From: an uncultured Clostridia bacterium
GTDB lineage: Bacteria; Bacillota; Clostridia; Oscillospirales; Acutalibacteraceae
Length of the DNA stretch: 8,393 nt
NCBI GenBank assembly: GCA_946628455.1
Contig: CAMOWP010000080.1
Coordinates: forward strand, 1-8,393
Reading direction: 5' to 3'
This document shows positions 1 to 6,454 of the stretch, in pieces. A model generated the notes under the pieces. It searched no databases and was not told where the DNA came from. It saw only the letters and a program-made list of their open reading frames with translations. A program made the position numbers and the translations under genes. Position 1 is the stretch's first letter; each line of letters starts with the position of its first letter.

Positions 1-670
1 CAATGCCGCTCATAGCCTTAATTGCAATATCGTCCGCTGTGAGACCGTCAGAGAGCATTTCGGTGACAGAAGGCAAGCTCTGAACATTTCCTTCAATTAT
101 GTCAATTACGCTGTCCTCGCAGCCGGGGAGTAGCTGAATAATAAAGCCTCCCGAATGCTTTACTGTTAAATCGGGGTTAACGAGTACACCGAGCGCACAG
201 ACAGACGGAGTCTGCTCAGACACAGCGTAGTAATTAGTTATATCCTCGGCAATCTCGCCGCTTATAATCGGAGTCTGCCCGATGTATGGCTCGTTGAGCC
301 CTATATCTCTTATAACGTAAAGTGTGCCCTGAGTTCCTACAGCACCGCGAACGTCGAGCTTTCCCTTTTCGTTCAGCGGGATTTCAACAATAGGGTTGTT
401 AACGCAGGCGCGAGCATTTCCCATATAATCCGAAACAGCGATAAGCTCGCCGGCAGGGCCGTTGCCGTTGAGCCTGAGGGTTACGGAATCCTCCTTGTTT
501 TTTAGCATATCGCCCATCATTGAAGCCGCTGTAATCAGCCTTCCGAGCGCCGCAGTAACGGTTGCTGAGGTTTTATGAATCCTCTCCATTTCGCGCACCA
601 TATCCGTTGAATCGCAGGCAATAATAAAAGCGCTTCCGTCCTGAGCAATATATCTTACAATTTTTCCCAT
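1..670 (-). CDS. hslO: Hsp33 redox-regulated chaperone HslO (3' end beyond window)
   Basis: Hsp33 is a cytoplasmic holdase that binds unfolding proteins during oxidative or bleach stress. The 223 codons visible match the family's N-terminal substrate-binding domain: an opening GKIVRYIAQDGSA, then IHKTSATVTAALGR, DSVTLRLNGNGPAG, YYAVSEQTPS and LVNPDLTVKHSGGF are all characteristic. Family members are about 290 residues long. The missing 65-70 residues would hold the linker and the four-cysteine zinc redox switch, so the presence of that switch cannot be judged here. I chose the ATG at 670 because AAGGAA (677-682) lies six bases upstream. An in-frame ATG at 676 would touch that site and is unlikely to be used. 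The upstream methyltransferase stops at 673, two bases before this start, so the two genes are probably co-transcribed and translationally coupled. No frame damage is seen. Confidence 0.93.
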   Translation of the reverse strand, partial: MGKIVRYIAQDGSAFIIACDSTDMVREMERIHKTSATVTAALGRLITAASMMGDMLKNKEDSVTLRLNGNGPAGELIAVSDYMGNARACVNNPIVEIPLNEKGKLDVRGAVGTQGTLYVIRDIGLNEPYIGQTPIISGEIAEDITNYYAVSEQTPSVCALGVLVNPDLTVKHSGGFIIQLLPGCEDSVIDIIEGNVQSLPSVTEMLSDGLTADDIAIKAMSGI

Positions 671-672
671 AA

Positions 673-1395
673 TCATTTCCTTTTTAAAACAAAAAATATT
701 CTTTCGCTGTCAGCGCGTGGAGGCTCCTCTGATAAATTATCATAAACGCCGAGGAGCTCAAATTTATCGCAAAAAAGCTCCTCAATCTCCTCAATTTCAA
801 ACGCAGTTTCAGTGAACTCCTCGCTGCAGCGGTCATAGTTTACACCGTTGAATATAAAAAAGTCAAGCATAATTCTTACCCTGTTATCGCCGAGAGGCTC
901 GTTATCCCAGGCGAGGAAGAAATCCTCCTCATCAAAAATGAAGGAGTTATCTGCTAAAACCTCGTTGTGCTTGTAAACGGTATTCACGTCAAAAATAAAG
1001 AGCCCGCCCTCCTTAAGAGAGGAGTAAACAGAGGAAAAGCAGGCGCGCCAGTCCTCCTTGCTTTCAAGGTGGTTGAGGGAGTCGAGCGTGCAGATACACG
1101 AATCAAAGGAATTTTCAAAATCAAAAAAGCGCATATCTCTTTTATAAAGCTTCGCACCGATTTTTGGAGAGGCAACAGAGAGCATTTCCTCGCTCAAATC
1201 AAGTCCCCATACATCGTAGCCCATATCGCAAAGGTGCTTTGCAACAGTTCCCGTTCCGCAGGCAATGTCAAGAACTTTATAGTTTTCCCTGCTCTCGCAG
1301 TTAAAAAAACCGGAAATGAATTCACTCCCGGCTTTGTATTCAGCGTTCTGGGTCAACCTGTCATAAAACTTCGCGAAAACGGTATAGCTACTCAT
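673..1395 (-). CDS. Class I SAM-dependent methyltransferase, substrate unknown
   Basis: A 240-residue cytoplasmic protein with a Rossmann-type SAM-binding fold. Motif I is VLDIACGTGT at residues 41-50. The acidic residue ending strand 2 is Asp66 in VWGLDLSEEML. The later CTLDSLNHL and GGLFIFDVNT segments match the following strands of the class I fold. The N-terminal SSYTVFAKFYDRLTQN resembles small-molecule methyltransferases of the Methyltransf_25/11 type, but nothing in the sequence fixes the substrate, so a specific function is not claimed. The start at ATG 1395 is preferred because AAGGAAG (1402-1408) sits six bases upstream. A longer reading from TTG 1419 has no such support and would overlap the preceding gene by 32 bases. 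With ATG 1395 the overlap with the YerC-like gene is 8 bases. It is sandwiched between a TrpR-like regulator and hslO, apparently in one operon. Confidence 0.88.
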   Translation of the reverse strand: MSSYTVFAKFYDRLTQNAEYKAGSEFISGFFNCESRENYKVLDIACGTGTVAKHLCDMGYDVWGLDLSEEMLSVASPKIGAKLYKRDMRFFDFENSFDSCICTLDSLNHLESKEDWRACFSSVYSSLKEGGLFIFDVNTVYKHNEVLADNSFIFDEEDFFLAWDNEPLGDNRVRIMLDFFIFNGVNYDRCSEEFTETAFEIEEIEELFCDKFELLGVYDNLSEEPPRADSERIFFVLKRK

Positions 1396-1690
1396 TTTCA
1401 GCTTCCTTGATTCTTTCAAAAATAACGTCGTAGCCGTCGCAGCCGTACTGCAGCGAGCGGTTAACGCGGCTGATGGTTGCGGTTGAAGCGCCGGTTTCGT
1501 TAACTATATCCGTGTAAACGGATTTTTCAGAAAGCATTTTAGCAACAACGAGCCTCTGAGCAAGAGTTTTAAGCTCCTGAACGGTGCATAAATCCTCAAA
1601 GAAATTTGAGCATTCCTCCTCGCTTTCAAGGGAGAGGATTGCCTTGTATAAAAATTTGATGTTGCTGTCATTAGCAAGCTTGTTGTTCAT
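1388..1690 (-). CDS. YerC/YecD-family TrpR-like DNA-binding protein
   Basis: A 100-residue, all-helical protein matching the YerC/YecD group related to the Trp repressor TrpR. Residues 32-55 (including DLCTVQELKTLAQRL) form the helical core that TrpR relatives share. Residues 56-80 (SVYTDIVNETGAS followed by TATISRVNRSLQYG) look like the helix-turn-helix, with TATISRVNRSL aligning to the TrpR recognition helix. Its ligand and targets are unknown here; the family relation does not show that it senses tryptophan. Start ATG 1690 has a GGGGG ribosome site (1698-1702) seven bases upstream. It is the first gene of a probable operon with the methyltransferase and hslO. A dyad in its own promoter (1727-1740) makes autoregulation possible, but this is inference. 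Confidence 0.9.
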   Translation of the reverse strand: MNNKLANDSNIKFLYKAILSLESEEECSNFFEDLCTVQELKTLAQRLVVAKMLSEKSVYTDIVNETGASTATISRVNRSLQYGCDGYDVIFERIKEAENE

Positions 1691-1720
1691 AAACGAACCC
1701 CCATTGAAATACTTTATATC

Positions 1721-1749
1721 ATTTTAACACATTAAAGTGTGATTGTAAA
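1721..1749 (-). promoter_or_regulatory. SigA-type promoter for the yerC-like/methyltransferase/hslO unit
   Basis: Read on the minus strand, TTTACA (1744-1749) is followed by a 17-base spacer (1727-1743) and TAAAAT (1721-1726). A TG one base before the -10 gives an extended -10. The expected transcript start near 1714 leaves a leader of about 24 bases before ATG 1690, room for the GGGGG ribosome site. Spacing and sequence are both close to consensus for vegetative sigma factor. This separates the left gene block from the clp/lon block, which ends at the terminator at 1969-1994. Confidence 0.72.
1727..1740. promoter_or_regulatory. Candidate operator: 14-base dyad inside the promoter spacer
   Basis: ACACATTAAAGTGT is its own reverse complement at 12 of 14 positions (ACAC-TTAA-GTGT core). 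It lies wholly between the -35 and -10 boxes of the promoter driving the TrpR-like regulator. A protein bound here would block RNA polymerase, which fits negative autoregulation by the regulator encoded immediately downstream. It does not resemble the E. coli trp operator core CTAGTTAACTAG beyond the shared TTAA centre. The assignment of the binding protein is inference. Confidence 0.4.
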
Positions 1750-1915
1750 GAGGTTATTTTTAATAAACAAAATCAGGCATTATATTCACGATTTATACAT
1801 AGTTGGACTGTATATTCGGCAAAAAAATTTTTTCGGGCAAAATATGCACGAAAGATGAATAAACCTGCAATCGGGTAGGAATTGATTTTTTACCGACAGA
1901 ACGTCGTAATTTTGC

Positions 1916-1934
1916 GGGCGGTTAAAAACCGCCC
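1916..1934. repeat. GC-rich intergenic hairpin (GGGCGGTT / AACCGCCC)
   Basis: GGGCGGTT (1916-1923) and AACCGCCC (1927-1934) pair perfectly around an AAA loop, an 8-bp stem. It is followed at 1935-1940 by CTACAT, which resembles the CCTACAA edge of the neighbouring repeat at 1945-1970, so the two may be parts of one composite intergenic element. There is no T tract on either side, so it is not a convincing terminator by itself. Short IRs of this kind are often dispersed between genes, but the family cannot be named from one window. Confidence 0.5.
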
Positions 1935-1944
1935 CTACATATGG

Positions 1945-1970
1945 GTCATCGGGGACGCCGACACCTACAA
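1945..1970 (+). repeat. Dispersed intergenic repeat, copy 1 (next to lysA terminator)
   Basis: A 26-base segment, from GTCATCGG to CCTACAA, matches 3922-3947 at 23 of 26 positions in the same orientation. Both copies lie in gaps just downstream of a gene (here lysA, there lon). The shared core is GGACGCCGAC. Its last bases overlap the A run that becomes the terminator T tract on the minus strand. It looks like a REP- or MITE-like non-coding repeat. Two copies in 8 kb suggest a genomic family, but that is inference. Confidence 0.55.
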
Positions 1971-1994
1971 AAAAAGCCGCCTTGCGGCGGCTTT
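1969..1994 (-). terminator. Intrinsic terminator after lysA
   Basis: On the minus strand a 9-bp stem (AAAGCCGCC with GGCGGCTTT-type complement; arms 1973-1981 and 1986-1994) closes on the four-base loop at 1982-1985 and runs straight into a T tract made by the A run at 1969-1975. The stem begins only three bases after the lysA stop codon (1998-2000). This is a textbook Rho-independent terminator. It marks the end of the clpP-clpX-lon-engB-lysA cluster. Confidence 0.9.
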
Positions 1995-1997
1995 AAT

Positions 1998-3296
1998 CTA
2001 TCCCTGAATTAATTTGTCATAAATGTCGAAGCAATCAAAGGTTGCGAAATAATCCTTGGGCGTTTCAGCTCTTCTGATAAGCTGGTAAGAGCCGTCGTCC
2101 TTAAGGAGGATTTCCGCGCTCTTGAGCTTGCCGTTGTAGTTATAGCCCATTGAGAAGCCGTGAGCACCCGCGTCGTGGATGAAAAGGAGGTCTCCCATAT
2201 CAATTTTGGGAAGAACTCTGTCAACGGCGAATTTATCGTTATTCTCACACAGAGAGCCGGTTATATCGTACTTGTAAACGGCGATATCGTCCTCCTTGCC
2301 GAGAACCGAAATGTGGTGATAAGCGCCGTACATTGCGGGTCTCATAAGGTTAACGGCGCAAGCATCAACACCTATGTACTCCTTATGGGTGTGCTTTTCG
2401 TTAATCGCCGTTGTAACAAGAGCGCCGTAGGGGCCGAGCATATAACGGCCGAGCTCGGTGCAGATTGCAACGTTTTCAATTCCGTTTGCAACGAGGATAT
2501 TTTCATACGCCTTTTTAACGCCCTTTGAAATTGCTTTAATATCGTTAGGGTCCTGGTAAGGGTAATACGGGATTCCGATACCGCCCGAAAGGTTAACGAA
2601 TGAGATGGTTACACCCGTTCTCTCCTTAATCTGGAGAATCAGCTTGAAGAGGATTTTTGCAAGCTTAGGATAATAGTCGTTAGTAACGGTGTTTGAAGCG
2701 AGGAAGGCGTGGATGCCGAATTCCTCAACGCCGTTTTGCTTAAGGATTCTGTACGCCTCAAAAATCTGCTCCGTAGTCATACCATACTTAGCCTCTGCAG
2801 GGGTGTCCATAATAGTGTTTGAAATGTTGAACACGCCGCCGGGGTTATAACGGCAGGACATCTTTTTTGGAAGCTTGCCGCCGCACGCTGCCTTAACCTT
2901 GGGAATCTGGGTAATATCGTCAAGGTTGATGATTCCGCCGAGGTCGTTACAATAAGTGAATTCGTCAACGGGAGTATCGTTTGAGGAGAACATAACCTCG
3001 TCTCCGCCGATTCCGAGCGCCTTGGCTATCATAAGCTCTGTTTTTGACGAGCAATCGCAGCCGCAGCCGTATTTGTGAAGCAGCTTTACGAGGAACGGGT
3101 TCGGAGTAGCCTTAACCGCAAAGTACTCCTTAAAGCCCTTGTTCCAGGAGAAAGCCCTTTTGAGCTTTTTAACGTTTTCAATTATCCCCTTTTCATCGTA
3201 AAGATAAAACGGAGTCGGGTATTCCTTTGCAATTTCCCTTGCCTTTTCAAGGGTTACAAAAGGAATTTTTTCTAAGTATCTGTCCTCACTGTACAT
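1998..3296 (-). CDS. lysA: Diaminopimelate decarboxylase
   Basis: A PLP-dependent enzyme converting meso-diaminopimelate to L-lysine and CO2, the last step of lysine synthesis in the cytoplasm. The 432-residue product has the fold-type III barrel followed by a beta domain. Lys62 in YFAVKATPNP is the expected Schiff-base lysine. SGGIGIPYYP is the phosphate-binding glycine region. ELGRYMLGPYG corresponds to the family's EPGR segment. SLCENNDKFA carries the active-site cysteine contributed to the dimer partner. HDAGAHGFSMGYNYNG matches the C-terminal DAGAY-type motif. Related ornithine/arginine-type decarboxylases share the fold, but the SLCEN and RPAMYGAYHH segments favour LysA. Start ATG 3296 has AGGAGG (3306-3311) nine bases upstream. 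A TTG 18 bases further up would start on top of that site and is rejected. It overlaps the end of engB by 11 bases and ends at a strong terminator. Confidence 0.9.
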   Translation of the reverse strand: MYSEDRYLEKIPFVTLEKAREIAKEYPTPFYLYDEKGIIENVKKLKRAFSWNKGFKEYFAVKATPNPFLVKLLHKYGCGCDCSSKTELMIAKALGIGGDEVMFSSNDTPVDEFTYCNDLGGIINLDDITQIPKVKAACGGKLPKKMSCRYNPGGVFNISNTIMDTPAEAKYGMTTEQIFEAYRILKQNGVEEFGIHAFLASNTVTNDYYPKLAKILFKLILQIKERTGVTISFVNLSGGIGIPYYPYQDPNDIKAISKGVKKAYENILVANGIENVAICTELGRYMLGPYGALVTTAINEKHTHKEYIGVDACAVNLMRPAMYGAYHHISVLGKEDDIAVYKYDITGSLCENNDKFAVDRVLPKIDMGDLLFIHDAGAHGFSMGYNYNGKLKSAEILLKDDGSYQLIRRAETPKDYFATFDCFDIYDKLIQG

Positions 3297-3876
3297 TGTT
3301 GATTGCCTCCTCAATCTGCTTTTTTATTTCATCCGCTCCCTCTCCCGTTACGGAGGAAAACGGAATTATTTTAACATCGCCTGCAGCGCTGAGCTCCTCA
3401 GCTGAAGCCTCAAGGCGCTTTTTATATTCCTTGACCTTAAGCTTGTCAGCTTTAGTCATAACAATTATGAACGGGATTTCGTTATGCTTTAAAAATTCAA
3501 GCATACAGTAATCGTCCTCGCTCGGCTTGTGGCGCATATCAACAAGCTGAACGACGAGCCTGAGCTGCCGCTTCTGGCTGAAATAACCCTCCATAAGCTC
3601 GGCAAAGCGCGCCTTTTCCTGCTTGCTGATTTTAGCGTAGCCGTAACCCGGGAGGTCAACGAACTTAACGCCGTCAACATCATAGAAATTTATCGTTACC
3701 GTTTTGCCCGGGACGGAGCTTACCCTTGCAAGCTGCTTTCGGTTAAAGAGCTTGTTTAAAAGCGAGCTCTTGCCGACGTTTGACCTGCCTGCAAAGGCAA
3801 TCTCGGGCACAGTGCTCTCTGGAACCTGAGAGGAAATTCCGAACGCCTGTTCAAATTTAGCGGTGTTGTAATTCAT
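3286..3876 (-). CDS. ysxC: Ribosome biogenesis GTPase YsxC/EngB
   Basis: A 196-residue cytoplasmic TRAFAC-class GTPase of the EngB (YihA/YsxC) family, needed for late 50S subunit assembly in bacteria studied. All G motifs are in place: G1 GRSNVGKSS at 30-38, G2 Thr59 in SSVPGKTVTINF, G3 DLPGYGYAK from 74, G4 TKAD at 141-144 and G5 SSV at 174-176. Length is typical (about 195-200). Start ATG 3876 follows AAGG (3884-3887) by seven bases. Its position after lon matches the known lonA-ysxC order in Bacillus subtilis, supporting the assignment. The 3' end carries the lysA ribosome site and overlaps the lysA start. It appears intact. Confidence 0.95.
   Translation of the reverse strand: MNYNTAKFEQAFGISSQVPESTVPEIAFAGRSNVGKSSLLNKLFNRKQLARVSSVPGKTVTINFYDVDGVKFVDLPGYGYAKISKQEKARFAELMEGYFSQKRQLRLVVQLVDMRHKPSEDDYCMLEFLKHNEIPFIIVMTKADKLKVKEYKKRLEASAEELSAAGDVKIIPFSSVTGEGADEIKKQIEEAINNVQ
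3306..3311 (-). promoter_or_regulatory. Ribosome binding site fixing the lysA start
   Basis: A perfect AGGAGG lies inside the last codons of engB (Glu-Glu-Ala region), nine bases before ATG 3296. It decides the lysA start against the upstream TTG at 3314. It also implies that ribosomes finishing engB clear or feed the lysA start, i.e. translational coupling. Confidence 0.8.
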
Positions 3877-3899
3877 AGCGTTACCTTAAATTTTGTTTT

Positions 3900-3948
3900 A
3901 TTGTAGGGACGGGCAATGCGTGTCGTCGTGGACGCCGACCCCTACAAT
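3900..3948. repeat. Dispersed intergenic repeat, copy 2 (between lon and engB), with terminal inverted repeats
   Basis: This 49-base element is bounded by perfect 9-base inverted ends, ATTGTAGGG (3900-3908) and CCCTACAAT (3940-3948), with imperfect pairing continuing inward. Its right half (3922-3947) matches 1945-1970 at 23 of 26 positions. It fills about half of the 106-base gap between lon and engB, and it would form a long imperfect hairpin in the transcript. No transposase is present, so it resembles a MITE- or REP-like element. There is no T tract, so it is not called as a terminator. Confidence 0.55.
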
Positions 3949-3982
3949 GGTTGTGGGCGAAGCTCACCCTGAATTGTAATTT

Positions 3983-6400
3983 TTATGCAGTCGGCTGTGC
4001 GCTGTAGCTTTCATTGCTGACTGCCGTGCTGTAAGCCGTTTTATTTTCACTCGGCATATATTCAAGCGCAACGGGGAGAACGTCGTCAAACGTTGTTGCC
4101 GTAACAAACTTAATTCCCGCCTTAACCTCCTCGCTTATATCGGCAAGGTCCTTTTTATTATCCTTCGGGATGATAACTGTGTCGCAGCCCGCCTTATATG
4201 CAGCCATTGATTTTTCTTTAAGCCCGCCTATTGCGAGAGCTTTTCCTTTAAGGGAAATCTCGCCCGTCATGGCAACGTTGCATTTAATCGGGATTCCAGT
4301 AAGCTCGCTTACGAGTGCAGTCGTTATTGCAAGCCCTGCGGAAGGCCCGTCCTTGGGGATTGCCGCCTCGGGAGTGTGGATATGTATATCCTTGGTTTTA
4401 TAGAAATCGCTTTCAATGCCGAGCTCGCTGCTCCTTGAGCGTACGTAGCTTACGGCTGTTTTTGCGCTTTCCTTCATAACGTCTCCGAGGTTGCCCGTTA
4501 TCTCTATCTTACCCGTTCCCTCAAGCGCGGAAACCTCAATGGGAAGCATAGTTCCTCCAACCTGAGTCCAGGCAAGGCCGTTGACTGTTCCGACCTGATT
4601 TGTTTTGCTTACCAAATCTGCTGAATACTTTTCCGTTCCGAGATATTCAGAGAGGTTATTCTCGTTAACCCTGAACGTTTTCGCGCCGTTTTCAAGCTCA
4701 ACCGCAGCCTTTCTCATAAGCGTTGCAATCTGCTTTTCAAGCGCTCTTACTCCCGCCTCGCGGGTGTAGCGTTCAATAATTTTATAAATTGCACCGTCTG
4801 TTATTTTAAACTCGCGCGCAGTAATTTTGTGCTTTTTGAGCGCCTTTTTGATAAGGTGCTTCTTAGCTATGTGGAACTTTTCCTCAACAGTATACGAATT
4901 GAGCTCGATAACCTCCATTCTGTCATAAAGCGGAGGCGCTATGGTTAAAACGTCATTTGCCGTCGTTATGAAAAGCACCTTGCTCAAATCAACGGGGAAA
5001 TCGATATAATGGTCGTTAAACGAGTTATTCTGCTCAGGGTCGAGCGCCTCAAGAAGAGCTGAGGACGGGTCTCCCTTATAATCCGCGCCTACCTTGTCAA
5101 TTTAGTCAAGGAGGACTATAGGATTCATAACTCCGCTTTTCGTTACGGCGTCGATTATCCTGCCGGGCATTGCGCCGATATACGTTCTTCTGTGGCCTCT
5201 GATTTCAGCCTCGTCGTGTATACCGCCGAGCGCAACCCTCACGTACTTTCTGTTCATTGAAGAAGCAAGAGATTTGACTATGCTCGTTTTGCCGACTCCC
5301 GGAGGGCCGTAAAGGCAGATAATCTGACCGTTGAAATCAGGGTTACGCTTTAAAACGGCGAGCGATTCAACTATTCTTGTTTTGACCTTATCAAGGCCGT
5401 AATGGTCCTTATCAAGAATTTTATAAGATTTTTCAAGGTTAATGCTGTCCTTGGTGAATTTGCCGAAAGGAATTTCAAGGCAGCGGTCAAGATAAGTTCT
5501 TACAACCGTTCCCTCGTGAGAGCCCGGAGGCATTTTCATCAGCTTGTCGGCTTCCTTAAGGAGCTTCTCCCTTACCTCGTCGCTGCAGGAAAGCGCATTG
5601 ATTTTTTCCTTATAGCCGTCAGCCTCCTGAACGGGGTCCTCGTTATCTCCGAGCTCGTCGGAAATAACTCTCATCTCCTCGCGCAGGAAATATTCGCGCT
5701 GGCTCTTGTCAATTTCCTTTTGTACCTTCTCCTGTATTTCAGCCTCCATCTCAATTGTTACGTTCTCCTTTTTGAGCATAACAAGTAGCATCTTCAGCCT
5801 TTTATGTACGTTGATTTCCTCAAGCACCTTCTGCTTTTCGCCGTAATCAAAGAAGGTATTTGCGCAGATATAATCGCAAAGCTCGTCAATATTTTCAATT
5901 GACATAATCTTTGAAAGCACCTCGTTTGAAATCTTGCTGAGCATTGATGCGTAAATTTCAAACTCCTTCTTAAGCGCTCTTGCATAGGCGATATCATTTT
6001 CGGTTGTAACAAATTTACCCGAATCAATAACGTCAGCTATGCAGGTAAGGTAAGGTCTGAGCCTGACGAGGGTTACGATATTCGCTCTCTGAATTCCCTC
6101 AACAACAACTCTCATATTGCCTGTGTTGGGAATTTTTATCATCTGCCTGATTGTGCAGATAACGCCCATATCGTATAAATCCGAAAGCTTCGGGTCGTCA
6201 ACCGCCGCCTCCCTCTGAGTTATGAGGAGGATTTTCTGGTCCTTTTCCATTGCGGCGTTAAGCGCAGCGAGGCTCTTTTTTCTTCCAACGTCAAAATGAA
6301 GATTCATTTTCGGGAAAACAACGAGCCCCCTGAGCGGCACAACGGGAAGCTGAACAAAATCCAGCGAATCTGTTAAGTTTTTGTTTTCAATATTATCCAT
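3983..6400 (-). pseudogene. lon: ATP-dependent protease Lon (LonA type), interrupted by one in-frame stop
   Basis: LonA is a soluble hexameric AAA+ protease degrading misfolded and regulatory proteins. The 805-codon frame has the full architecture: N-domain from FVQLPVVPLRGLVVFP (residues 17-32), coiled-coil and EYFLREEMRVI region, Walker A GPPGVGKT at 365-372, RGHRRTYIGAMPGRI at 401-415, sensor-1 ITTAND near 478-483, Arg494 in YDRMEV, and the protease domain with Ser687 (PKDGPSAG) and Lys730 (GGLKEKS). Codon 433, which should encode the Walker B glutamate of LLDEIDK, is TAA (5102-5104). The frame continues undamaged on both sides, reading IDKVGADYKGDPSSALLEAL right after it. As written, only a 432-residue N-terminal piece would be made, lacking Walker B, sensors and the whole protease. 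No well-supported restart exists downstream: TTG at 4987 has no ribosome site. The start ATG 6400 also lacks a close Shine-Dalgarno. If the TAA is an error, this is a normal lon gene. Confidence 0.9.
5102..5104 (-). other. Premature TAA at the lon Walker B glutamate codon
   Basis: The plus strand reads TTA, giving TAA on the coding strand between GTCCTCCTTGAC (VLLD) and ATTGACAAG (IDK). Lon proteins have LLDEIDK here. Changing plus-strand base 5104 from A to C restores GAA (Glu), so a single G-to-T change on the coding strand explains it. The base call is what decides whether lon is a gene or a pseudogene. Confidence 0.9.
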
Positions 6401-6416
6401 AGTTATATTAATTTGC

Positions 6417-6437
6417 GGGAGGACTCAGCGCCCTCCC
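6417..6437 (-). promoter_or_regulatory. Hairpin in the clpX-lon gap; no Shine-Dalgarno near the lon start
   Basis: GGGAGG (coding strand, 6432-6437) pairs perfectly with CCTCCC (6417-6422) around a nine-base loop. It sits in the 54 bases between the clpX stop and lon ATG 6400. The only Shine-Dalgarno-like sequence in the gap is the GGGAGG arm itself, which is about 31 bases from the ATG and would be hidden in the stem. The bases directly before the ATG (ATTAATATAACT) are A/T-rich, as in starts that rely on unstructured leaders. There is no T tract, so a terminator is not proposed. Confidence 0.4.
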
Positions 6438-6454
6438 CTGAAATTATGAATTGA

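Larger units (their letters stand above)
1691..1997. other. Intergenic region between lysA and the yerC-like gene
   Basis: This 307-base gap separates the two transcription units. From right to left it holds the lysA terminator (1969-1994), a repeat copy (1945-1970), a hairpin repeat (1916-1934), about 160 AT-rich bases with no convincing gene, and the promoter with its dyad (1721-1749). The AT-rich part includes a run of seven A followed by six T at 1821-1833, about 75 bases upstream of the -35, which may bend DNA. I see no ORF with a ribosome site and no tRNA or riboswitch shape in it. Confidence 0.6.

Noticed and set aside
967..1410. Long open frame on the plus strand opposite the methyltransferase
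   Set aside because: Its translation shows no recognisable domain and it is fully antisense to a gene with clear SAM-binding motifs; the same applies to the plus-strand frames near 2160-2528 and 5402-5788.
1396..1419. Longer methyltransferase starting at TTG 1419
   Set aside because: ATG 1395 has AAGGAAG six bases upstream, and the family-like N-terminus begins there; the longer form would overlap the regulator gene by 32 bases.
1821..1833. Run of seven A followed by six T, considered as a terminator or hairpin
   Set aside because: There is no loop or GC stem; it is better seen as an A-tract in AT-rich intergenic DNA.
3297..3314. Longer lysA starting at TTG 3314
   Set aside because: The extra codons are the AGGAGG ribosome site itself; ATG 3296 is correctly spaced from it.
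3983..4987. Separate short Lon-like protease gene starting at TTG 4987
   Set aside because: The Lon sequence continues in frame upstream of this TTG to the TAA at 5102-5104, and no ribosome site precedes it. It is the downstream part of the interrupted lon, not an independent gene.
5102..5104. Recoding or reassignment of TAA as glutamate in lon
   Set aside because: TAA is the natural terminator of clpP, clpX and lon itself in this window, and no recoding structure is apparent. Mutation or sequence error is simpler.
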